The position numbers were made by a program, and so were the translations under genes. Of a stretch of 58,064 bases of DNA, positions 46,901 through 54,230 are shown in pieces. Source of the DNA: Myxococcota bacterium (GTDB taxonomy: Bacteria > Myxococcota_A > Polyangia > JAAYKL01). How positions within the stretch are numbered: position 1 is the first letter of the stretch; each line of letters opens with the position of its first letter. The stretch lies in the NCBI GenBank assembly GCA_030065855.1, contig JASJCT010000033.1, positions 1 to 58,064 on the forward strand, written 5' to 3'. The notes under the pieces are model-generated. The model had not been told where the DNA came from. It made no database searches and saw only the letters and a list, made by a program, of their open reading frames with translations.

Positions 46901-47107
46901 GGTTACCCCTTCAGGCGCACAGGCATCACCAAAACCGTCTTCGTTGCTGTCGGCCTGGGTTTCATTGGCCGTGGTCGGACAGTTGTCAACAGCATCGTCA
47001 ATGCCATCTCCGTCCGCATCGCCCGGGGCAGTTATGGACAATCTACACCATAGCAAGCCTCCCAAAACAATCAGTATAAAAACACCGTGTGATATTGTGT
47101 GGTTCAT
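43973..47107 (-). CDS. Large secreted protein: two TSP3/beta-helix modules and SBBP repeats
   Basis: The 1044-residue product starts at ATG 47107 (TAAAGGAGTGTCGGGA upstream) and has a signal peptide. Two near-copies of a module follow: a thrombospondin type-3-like Ca-binding stretch (DADGDGIDDAVDNCPTTAN and again DSDWDGVVDSLDNCPSKAN) and a NosD-like right-handed beta-helix. Then come about eight SBBP beta-propeller-type repeats with the signature DSAGNVYVTG..DFITIKYDTQGNQQWVARY. A helical C-terminal region (EEQVDAIIDHIDTSLAD .. CDQLAAARAK) ends the protein. It is likely an extracellular structural or binding protein. Confidence 0.88.
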   Translation of the reverse strand: MNHTISHGVFILIVLGGLLWCRLSITAPGDADGDGIDDAVDNCPTTANETQADSNEDGFGDACAPEGVTCDLVVGSTGVSHVATLGETVALASSGQTICVRAGTYSENSYLSFRVADLTIIGENKNTTILQGNGDWGIMHIGGENNTVAGFAIRGAAWGISGVHRSTIRDNIFSGNGTGLSISGSENVVVDNTFETNQHGIQVAATYDHIYHNNFIDNTVQAGGPIPDWSTWDNGEGEGNFWSDYRGSDINGDGIGDTDLPHLGLDSFPFMARDGWAGGELDSDWDGVVDSLDNCPSKANPNQFDSNEDGFGDACAPDAVFCDLVVGSTGVSHVATLGETVALTGVGQTICIRAGTYTESSVRFEIDNLTIIGEDKDSTVLQAGGGGWLLYIGGVSTTVAGFTFQGATAAISGVHLSTVRDNIFSTNSVGLSISGSDNVVNGNTFVSNQLGVEVAATNDHIFHNNFIDNIVQAGGAIPDWSTWDNGAGEGNYWSDYTGLDLDGDGIGDTNLPHLGLDSYPLMVPNAWLHDPPAIAEEQWVARYNGPGNGSDGAQALTVDGMGNVYVTGSSVGLGTETDFATIKYDTDGNQLWVARYDGPESYSDNPTAIAVDSAGHITVAGTTYGDEAGDACTTVRYDTNGNELWVAFYAELERCNVRDLSVDSAGNVYLTGNVTIKYDTNGNEVWSAVHAERYVALAVDSAGNVFVSGASPMGDTERDCITSKFDPDGEQLWTVRYNGPADSFDGASDLAVDSAGNVYVTGWGRFNPYDSDFITIKYDTQGNQQWVARYSGPDDYQNGAYTVALDDAGNIYVTGHGYESEDDILDLVTVKYDPQGVEQWVAVQEVGVANHENPNMVVDGQGNVYAISYYGELPETRDYLTVKYNTQGYQVWVATYDGPAGLEDEPVALGLDAEGNVYVSGHSPGNETGWDFATVKYATPSADLTPEEQVDAIIDHIDTSLADSSMIGTGPGKSAANKINALKNKIREAGEMIQAADLIGGCDQLAAARAKTDGVFPPPDFVEGPGAVALAELIQRLMNDLDCP

Positions 47108-47309
47108 TCCCGACACTCCTTTACATCGCGCTCTCAACGGTCAACATTAATGTGGAGTTCGGTAGCATAGAACAGCTTTTCGATCAAAACAAGGAGCGGA
47201 TACAGTTGTCCCTAGCGTGAGTTTATGTATACATTCAGCACAGAAGGCGGCCGGACAGGCCGCGAGGGGGTTCGTCCAAACGCGTTCTGACCAAGAAACG
47301 GAGGGGCCT

Positions 47310-48857
47310 GTGCTCAAGGAAGTTTTTTTCCGGCTATTCATCGCCGCGGTGCTTTACTGCACTGCCTGCGCTGTTTGTGGTTGCGACGATACAGATGACG
47401 AGGATGTGCCATTCACTTGTGAGGGGGCGATTGTATTTCCCGATCCGGTTTTGGAGGCTGGTGTGCGGCTCCAGCTCAACAAGCCCGAGGGGAGTATCAC
47501 CAAAGCCGACCTATTGACCCTCGAATGGCTCGATAACTGGGAATGGTTCGACGCACTCGGTGATCTGGCGAGCCAGGGCATTTCAGATCTAACCGGTGTG
47601 CAGTGCATGGAGAATCTCACCGCGATCCAGTTGAGCGATGGCACCGTCACGGATCTCAGCCCACTGAGCGCGCTGTCCAAATTAACCCAGCTGTACTTGG
47701 ATTTTCACCACATCCAAGACCTCAGCCCCTTGCAGCATCTGACCGACCTCGAATACCTGGGCCTATTCGAAAATGACATCACCGATATCAGCCCCCTTGA
47801 GGGGCTCACGAAGCTCAAAATACTGCAACTTGACTACAACCGGGTTGTCGATATCAGTGCGCTCAGCCAATTGAACGGGTTGACCGTCTTGACGACCGCG
47901 AACAATGAGATAATCGATATTAGCCCCTTGGGAGACCTCACAGAATTGAAGGTGCTGCACTTGGATGAAAACCAGGCCACTGATATCAGCCCCTTGGCCA
48001 ACCTGACCAAACTCACCGACCTCTCCTTGTCCGGCATGAAATTAGAGGACCTGAACGCGCTTTCCAATCTGACCGAGCTGGTCCTGCTCGAGCTCAATAA
48101 TATGCAGATCAGCGACGTGTCGGTGCTGAGCCCGCTCGTCAAGTTGGAGCTGCTCGAGCTGTTCTCCAATCAGATCAGCGATGTCAGTCCGTTATCGTCG
48201 CTCACTCAGTTGATCGCCCTTGACGTGGCTTCAAATCAAATCGAAAGTGTGGCACCACTGGCAGGGCTACCACAGCTGGAACAACTCTCAGCCTCTGACA
48301 ATGAGATCAGCGACATCAGTCCGCTGAGCAGTCTCACTCGATTGTTCGTGCTGTTCATCGGGGGCAATCAGATCGCCGATCTTCATCCGCTTGCCAACCT
48401 GTCTCAACTGGAGGTTCTGAATATCGACGACAATCCGATCGATGATCTAGCGCCGATTGCCCAATTGACCGATTTGATTGATCTCAGCTGTAGCAAAAAT
48501 AATATCCCTGACATCGATCCGCTCAAAGAATTGGTCGGGTTGAACTTCCTCATCTTATCCCACAATCAGTTGAAAGATATTTCCGTGCTCAGCAACTTCG
48601 AGCAACTTTTCTATCTAGAACTGGAGGGCAATCAACTGCACGATATTGCCCCATTGGCTGAACTCACTCAGCTATTCTCCGTCTGGCTGACAGACAACGA
48701 GATCACCGACATTGCACCTCTTTCGGACAATATAGACCTTGACCAAGGCGACTACGTCGGGCTCAAAGGCAACCCCCTCAACTGCGATAGTGCCATGACA
48801 AGGGAGCAGCTGAACGAAATGGTTTCACGGGGCGTAACCGTGCATCACGACTGTTAG
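47310..48857 (+). CDS. Internalin-type leucine-rich-repeat lipoprotein
   Basis: The 515-residue product starts at GTG 47310 (GGAGGGG upstream), which gives a signal with lipobox (AVCGC) after VLKEVFFRLFIAAVLYC. A short Asp-rich part and a helical cap (DPVLEAGVRLQLNKPEGSITKADLL) lead into 17 consecutive 22-residue repeats of the form LxxLxLxxNxIxDIxPLxxLT, with no gaps, like internalins. A capping segment (GNPLNCDSAMTREQLNEMV) ends the protein. It is likely a surface adhesin. It is divergent from the 1044-residue protein. Confidence 0.92.
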   Translation: MLKEVFFRLFIAAVLYCTACAVCGCDDTDDEDVPFTCEGAIVFPDPVLEAGVRLQLNKPEGSITKADLLTLEWLDNWEWFDALGDLASQGISDLTGVQCMENLTAIQLSDGTVTDLSPLSALSKLTQLYLDFHHIQDLSPLQHLTDLEYLGLFENDITDISPLEGLTKLKILQLDYNRVVDISALSQLNGLTVLTTANNEIIDISPLGDLTELKVLHLDENQATDISPLANLTKLTDLSLSGMKLEDLNALSNLTELVLLELNNMQISDVSVLSPLVKLELLELFSNQISDVSPLSSLTQLIALDVASNQIESVAPLAGLPQLEQLSASDNEISDISPLSSLTRLFVLFIGGNQIADLHPLANLSQLEVLNIDDNPIDDLAPIAQLTDLIDLSCSKNNIPDIDPLKELVGLNFLILSHNQLKDISVLSNFEQLFYLELEGNQLHDIAPLAELTQLFSVWLTDNEITDIAPLSDNIDLDQGDYVGLKGNPLNCDSAMTREQLNEMVSRGVTVHHDC

Positions 48858-48937
48858 CTCTCGTTGATAGAGATGGCTGCGATATTTCCTGGCCTACCTG
48901 CCCTGGCAGACACGGTCAAAAGGCGCGGCCTTTGAAT

Positions 48938-49066
48938 ATGAAACTCTTTGCCGACTATACCGAGACGAGCGGCTGGTCCACGGCGGAGATCATCGACGCT
49001 ATCGAGCAGGAGATTGAGAACGAACAAATCGTATTGCCCTCAGCATCGCAGAAAGCTCCATTTTAA
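48938..49066 (+). CDS. Possible 42-codon small ORF
   Basis: MKLFADYTETSGWSTAEIIDAIEQEIENEQIVLPSAS and a short end form an acidic, helix-prone peptide with no good Shine-Dalgarno sequence. It is not recognised and may be the remnant of a larger gene. Confidence 0.25.
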   Translation: MKLFADYTETSGWSTAEIIDAIEQEIENEQIVLPSASQKAPF

Positions 49067-49104
49067 ATATCTCGATTGATTTTAATACCAACTCAGTGTC
49101 GATC

Positions 49105-50610
49105 CTACTTGGGCAGTGGCTTGCGTCTCCATACCGCCCACTCGCCTGGAACTTGTGCTCCTGGAAGAGCGGCGATGTCGATAAAGCAGGAGTATAGACG
49201 TTTTCTGGCATTGGAAAGCTGGTCGAAAAGAACACCGGCCGGCAGTGATCGATCCGGGGCATAGAGCATGCATCGGTAGTATGGATCCATCCCAAGGGAA
49301 ACACAGGTTTGCCTACGTTCTTGGTCAATCTGCTTTGCGGTGAATCCAGCAATTTTGGATATTGGTTCTGTTGGGTAGGCATCGACATTCAGCACCTCGA
49401 GCAGGACATCGGGAAACTCACCAGCACGCCATACCTGAAGACCTGCATGCTGCTCAATTCGGTCAAATCCCGCATCTGTTAGCAAATCGTTGAGCTTGGC
49501 TGGAGGCCCGCCCCAAAAATCTAACCAACATACGTCGACCCGCTGATCTTCAGTCGCTTCGACACTGTCAGGCTCAATCCCAGATGAAGCGCCGAGTCCT
49601 TGTGTTGCGCTAGGTTGTTTTTTTGCTGGAACAGCAGTACTCTCCCAAGATAGATGGTATTAGTGGTGAAAACGACTTTGTGACTTTGGTTTAAACGCGA
49701 TCTCATCTGACAGTAGTCGGCTGGTTTCGTTAAACTCCTCTCTACAATAGTGAACGAGCGCTCGAATGATATTGGTATCGATCCCCATTTTTCCAAAGGC
49801 CCACGCTGCAGTGGCCAAATCGAAGAATTCGTATGAAAGTTCTCCGATCCCAAAGTATGCGTGTTCTGGAATCCGTGATAAATAGAAGATGTCGATCACT
49901 CTGGATTCATGTTGCCAGGATGTGAATCCCTCTTCATAGAAACCCAGGGCCTTTTTATAGGCCTGTATTGCCTCTTCGCGATTGCCATAGATCGCGTTGA
50001 CATCACCCAGATCCAGAGTGAGCATAGCGGCAATGTCGTGAATCCCTTCAGCCGTCACCTTGTCGATCACCTCATTGAGAAGATCCCGCGTGGAGGCATA
50101 CTCGCCGTGGTTCATTAAGAATCTTGCAAACGCCCACTTTAACGGGAGGTGTTGGGGAAGCGATTTGCTCCACAGGTGAATCTTCAAGCTCGATTGATGG
50201 GGCTCGGCCAGTGGGTTTTGGCAGGCAGATACGTGAGGAGGTGGATGTCCAGCCACGCCGATTTTGGACCAAAGACTGTCGATCAGCCTAGGTGTGTCAA
50301 CCACCATCACTTTGAACTCGGATGATTTCTCGACGAGTTCGGTCCTCTCCTCCTCGGGGGTGGGTAAGACGTCCAGCGGGTATTCCGGTGTATGGGCCAG
50401 CAACACCATTTCCACCTGTTTCTGGTTCAGCCCATGGGAGCGAAGTTCGTCTCTGATACGATCCAGTCGACCGTCAGACTCTAACTCGGATGCGTCTGTT
50501 GGAGCAGATGTCTCGTGAACCAGCCAAATTCCCTTTGCTGTATGCTCGACAACGAGAGGCGAGATGTCGAGATCGAATCCTTGCGAAAGGCCCACAATTC
50601 TTTGCCCCAT
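49105..50610 (-). pseudogene. TPR-like gene interrupted by an in-frame TAA
   Basis: One reading frame is open from about 50610 to 49663 and, after a single TAA at 49660-49662, from 49659 to 49105. The first part (about 316 residues) has a nucleotide-hydrolase-like start (GLSQGFDLDISPLVVEH) and a helical, TPR-like middle (LDLGDVNAIYGNREEAIQAYKKALGFYEEGF). The second part (about 184 residues; KLNDLLTDAGFDRIEQHAGLQ onward) has ordered, protein-like sequence with no start codon near its beginning. The simplest reading is a recent nonsense mutation. TAA excludes selenocysteine. Function is unknown. Confidence 0.55.
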
Positions 50611-50732
50611 GTGAAATATTTTGAGTTCATCGGCGTATCCCCACAAAGCGTATGCAATAGAGCGTGGTTCAATAAACTGTCGAGTGGATGCGGAATTCTA
50701 GCGCAATGACATATGCAAAAAGGAGCGTTTCT

Positions 50733-51644
50733 ATGGAGGTTGAATCCGGCAATGGTGTGCTTGGCACGATCTTGCAGAACCACCTGCTGCAGATTCTTTC
50801 TTACCTTGGTGTGGTTGTGGTCGTGGCGATAGCAATCAACTTTCCTGGATCTTCGACGTCGGCCCTATCAACTATCGAGCTCTTGGTGGGTATTGGCATT
50901 GCTGTTCTTGCCGGAATTCTCTGTTTTTTTTCCCTTTATAGCACTCTGGTCTATTTCTTTCTCGTCCCCCGGAGCAGCCGAGCAATAGACCTGATGGCGG
51001 CCCTCCATGGAGGCCAGCTGAGCCACCCGTTGCTCACCTCTATTATTCTGGGCTTATTGGCCATGTGCATTATGGTCGGGAGCCTCTACGCGTGGATCGC
51101 ATTTGGTGCCCTCCTCTCTGTTTTTTCCCTGCAGACCGGCATTATTTTGGTCAAGGTCCGGTCTGGGCATCTGGCAATGGATCCCCAATGCCAGATGAAC
51201 GGCAAGAGTGTCTTCTATCAGTTATTTCAGCTTTTGATCGGTGGAGAGATGATCACGATAGTCGGCGGCGCGCAGCCCATTTCACCCCACCGGCTTCACG
51301 AAATGCCAGAGAACACATGGATCATCGATGTCCGCACGCGGGCTGAGTATAACTGGTCTCGTCTGTACACGGCGGAGAGCTTTCCCTTTGGTGCAGGTGT
51401 GTTGGCGGCAGCCCAGAATAGGCCAAAGGACACACCTGTACTGGTGGTCTGCCTCTCTGGTCACAGGTCTCCGGGAGTGGCACTGCTCCTGAAGAGGCTG
51501 GGCTTCGAGTCAGTATATAACTTGAATTGGGGTATGGTGTATCTGATGATGACCCGCCTGAAGAAGGACAATATTGAGGGTCCGTTTGGTCTGATTCGGG
51601 CAGTGAAGTCGTACAAACATAGAATTTCAACGTCATCTCGGTGA
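50733..51644 (+). CDS. Membrane protein with C-terminal rhodanese domain
   Basis: The 303-residue product starts at ATG 50733 (AAAAGGAGCG upstream). Four or so hydrophobic helices occupy residues 15-150 (YLGVVVVVAIAINF, LLVGIGIAVLAGILCFF, LLTSIILGLLAMCIMVGSLYA). Residues about 180-285 form a rhodanese domain (WIIDVRTRAEYNWSR .. VLVVCLSGHRSPGVALLLKRLGFESVYNLNWGM) with active-site Cys C240. It may move sulfane sulfur or sense thiols at the membrane. It is divergent from the interrupted gene. Confidence 0.82.
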   Translation: MEVESGNGVLGTILQNHLLQILSYLGVVVVVAIAINFPGSSTSALSTIELLVGIGIAVLAGILCFFSLYSTLVYFFLVPRSSRAIDLMAALHGGQLSHPLLTSIILGLLAMCIMVGSLYAWIAFGALLSVFSLQTGIILVKVRSGHLAMDPQCQMNGKSVFYQLFQLLIGGEMITIVGGAQPISPHRLHEMPENTWIIDVRTRAEYNWSRLYTAESFPFGAGVLAAAQNRPKDTPVLVVCLSGHRSPGVALLLKRLGFESVYNLNWGMVYLMMTRLKKDNIEGPFGLIRAVKSYKHRISTSSR

Positions 51645-51980
51645 CTCATTTAGATTCCTGACTGGCATCCTGCACCTAATGATGTCAACCCAATCATCAA
51701 AATGGGCCTTGAGTCTGATGTTTGGTTACGCCAGGTACTTTACGTTAAAGTATCCCTATGAACGATCATAAACTGCATTCCTAACTACCTTGCGTTTCCG
51801 ATGTGCCGTAGATCAGATCTGCCGGCGACTGGAGAAGGCTATTAGAAACATTGTTTTTTATCTTAACAATTTGGCCTACGACTTTGACAACCGTTAGAAA
51901 AAGTGTTTTGTTTCGATTATATCTCAATATTGGTTCGAATGAAACGTAGTGCACCACATCGTTTTTGAGAGGTTATTCTA
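51645..51980. other. Mosaic of diverged copies from the 38.7-39.7 kb region
   Basis: 51727-51780 matches the start of the TIGR04076 gene (about 39434-39481: tactttacgtta, then atgaacgatcataaactgcattc). At 51784-51796 it jumps to a piece of its middle (39641-39653), and at 51797-51815 to a piece of the Omp85-like gene (38728-38746). No intact frame remains. The rest of the interval shows no feature. Confidence 0.7.
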
Positions 51981-54230
51981 ATGAAAAAGAAAACGTCCCC
52001 CTTAACAGTCGTCCTTTCACTTTGTCTATTGGGCAACCTTCACTGTACCGAGGGCTCGGGTGATTCCCAACCAGATCCATCTTCGGACACTGATCCAAAC
52101 ACGGACTCGGATTCACATACCGACTCGGACACTGCCTCGGATACGGACTCGGATTCACATACCGACTCGGACACTGCCTCGGATACGGACTCGGATTCAC
52201 ACACCGACTCGGACACTGCCTCGGATACGGACTCGGATTCACACACCGACTCGGACACTGCCTCGGATACGGACTCGGATTCACACACCGACTCGGACAC
52301 TGCCTCGGATACGGATTCCGATACAGGTTCTGATACCATTCCCTCTTCGGATTGCCAGGTTTACGTTAAGGAATCCGGCGACGACAACTCGGACGGCTCC
52401 TCCTGGGAGAACGCCAAGGCGTCGGTGAACAAAGGGATCGCCGCAGCAAAGGCAATCGTAACCGCAACCAATGAGCACGAGACATGTCAGGTGTGGGTGG
52501 CAAAAGGAACCTACTACCCAACCTTGGAAACGAACCGGAATGTGTCAATTGAGCTCGAGGAACACGTGTACCTCTACGGCGGTTTCGATGGTACTGAAAC
52601 CTCACTTCAAGACCGGGATTTTAATACCAACGTAACCATCCTAAGTGGCAATATTGGAGATCCGGATATTGATACAGATAACTCCTTCACCGTCCTTGTC
52701 GGTGCAGATAACTCGCTCATCGACGGATTCACCATCACCAAAGGATACGCCTCCGGTGATACCGCGAATCAGCGTCAAGGGGGGGGAATGCGGTCTTACA
52801 ACGTCGACCCAGTTATTAGAAACTGTATTTTTGTCGACAACACTTCCCAATGGGTCGGCGGTGCCATCTATCTCGACGATACCTATTCCGCTGTGATTTC
52901 GAATTGCACGTTCTTAAGCAACTGGGCCGACGTAAGCGGCGGTGCCATCTATCTCGATGGAAGCTCTAGACTTACCATCAGCAACAGTACATTTTTCAGG
53001 AATACCGTCACTGACTTGAGAGGAGGCGCTATCTGCGCGACAAATTACACAGATATTATCATCTCCAATTGTGAATTCACGGAAAACGCCACTGGAGATG
53101 ATGGGGAAGGAGGCGCTATATACAGCCACGGTGATCTCCTCGATATCACGAATACAAGCTTTACGGGCAACGTGGCTGGCGGCAGCATTCACGCCGGCGG
53201 TGGCGCTATCTACGCTTACCTTAACACGACAACGATCAATGGCTGTTCCTTTTCCAATAACCAGACCAACAGCACTGGAGGCGCGCTCGACCTCCTTACT
53301 AGATTAAGTGTTTATAATAGTACTTTTTTCAACAACCATGCCAGCGAAGGCGGTGCGATCAACAATGTTTCGCATACGTCCATCCATGGCTCGGCCTTCA
53401 TATCGAATTCTGCCTACAGGGGAGGGGCTGTTTATGCTCAAACAATAGAAATCGTCGAAGCATCGTTCGAGAACAATTATGCAGGCGATTACGGAGGCGC
53501 TATCTTCGGTAACCCAGATCATCTCGAAAACGCCTTATTCATAGGGAATCACTCACAAAACAGAGGCGGTGCCATCTATTTAGAAGACAGAATCAAGGCC
53601 ACATGCTACAATTGCACCTTCAATTCCAATGCTAGCAAAACCGGTGCTGCCATCTACGCCCAAAGTAACAGCGAGCTCCACATTCGTAACTCCATTGTTT
53701 ATAAAAACTATCCGGACGAAATCCATCCCATCGACAATGTGCTCGCCTTTTACAGTAATATCCGAGGTATTGAGTTGGGCAATCTGGGGCTCATTGACGA
53801 GAACCCGAAATTCATTAACACCCCGTTGGAGACGACCACTGCCAGCTATGTCACTGAGACAACGGCGTGGCTGGACAACGCGACGACCCTACCCACAGTT
53901 GGAGATATTATTGAAATTGGAGATGACGACGTTGCCCGAACCGTCACTGAATTTGACGGGGCTGAGTGCACATTCTCACCGGCGCTCGCTGACGCAGCGG
54001 CTTCGGGTAGGCGCGTCGACATTTGGGGACCAGGGGTCACGAATCTCCAAACTGATCTTCACTTACAGCCCGGTTCCCCGTGTATCGACGGCGGCGACGG
54101 GTTAACTGCGCCAGAGTCGGATTTGGATGGCCTTCCAAGATTCGATGATCCCGATACCACGAATACCGGTATGGGAACCCCAGTATACACCGACCATGGT
54201 TGCTACGAGTTTCAAGGCGACAGATCGTAA
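51981..54230 (+). CDS. Beta-helix lipoprotein with 42-bp tandem spacer repeats
   Basis: The 749-residue product has a signal with lipobox (LGNLHC) and an Asp-rich spacer (about 35-120) that includes five copies of a 14-residue unit [14 protein letters not shown]. The rest (about 125-740) is a parallel beta-helix with about 15 GGAIY/GGAI motifs, typical of polymorphic or choice-of-anchor-type surface proteins, ending in [14 protein letters not shown]. Probably an adhesin or polysaccharide-binding protein. GAGAGGTTATTCTA precedes the ATG. Its last 19 bases overlap the convergent propeller gene. Confidence 0.88.
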   Translation: MKKKTSPLTVVLSLCLLGNLHCTEGSGDSQPDPSSDTDPNTDSDSHTDSDTASDTDSDSHTDSDTASDTDSDSHTDSDTASDTDSDSHTDSDTASDTDSDSHTDSDTASDTDSDTGSDTIPSSDCQVYVKESGDDNSDGSSWENAKASVNKGIAAAKAIVTATNEHETCQVWVAKGTYYPTLETNRNVSIELEEHVYLYGGFDGTETSLQDRDFNTNVTILSGNIGDPDIDTDNSFTVLVGADNSLIDGFTITKGYASGDTANQRQGGGMRSYNVDPVIRNCIFVDNTSQWVGGAIYLDDTYSAVISNCTFLSNWADVSGGAIYLDGSSRLTISNSTFFRNTVTDLRGGAICATNYTDIIISNCEFTENATGDDGEGGAIYSHGDLLDITNTSFTGNVAGGSIHAGGGAIYAYLNTTTINGCSFSNNQTNSTGGALDLLTRLSVYNSTFFNNHASEGGAINNVSHTSIHGSAFISNSAYRGGAVYAQTIEIVEASFENNYAGDYGGAIFGNPDHLENALFIGNHSQNRGGAIYLEDRIKATCYNCTFNSNASKTGAAIYAQSNSELHIRNSIVYKNYPDEIHPIDNVLAFYSNIRGIELGNLGLIDENPKFINTPLETTTASYVTETTAWLDNATTLPTVGDIIEIGDDDVARTVTEFDGAECTFSPALADAAASGRRVDIWGPGVTNLQTDLHLQPGSPCIDGGDGLTAPESDLDGLPRFDDPDTTNTGMGTPVYTDHGCYEFQGDRS
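52111..52320 (+). repeat. 42-bp coding tandem repeat, five copies
   Basis: The unit begins attcacataccgactcggac and repeats at 52111, 52153, 52195, 52237 and 52279 with only a few changes (mostly c/t at two positions), so copies are nearly identical. Being a multiple of three, gain or loss of units would change spacer length without shifting the frame. Confidence 0.9.
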
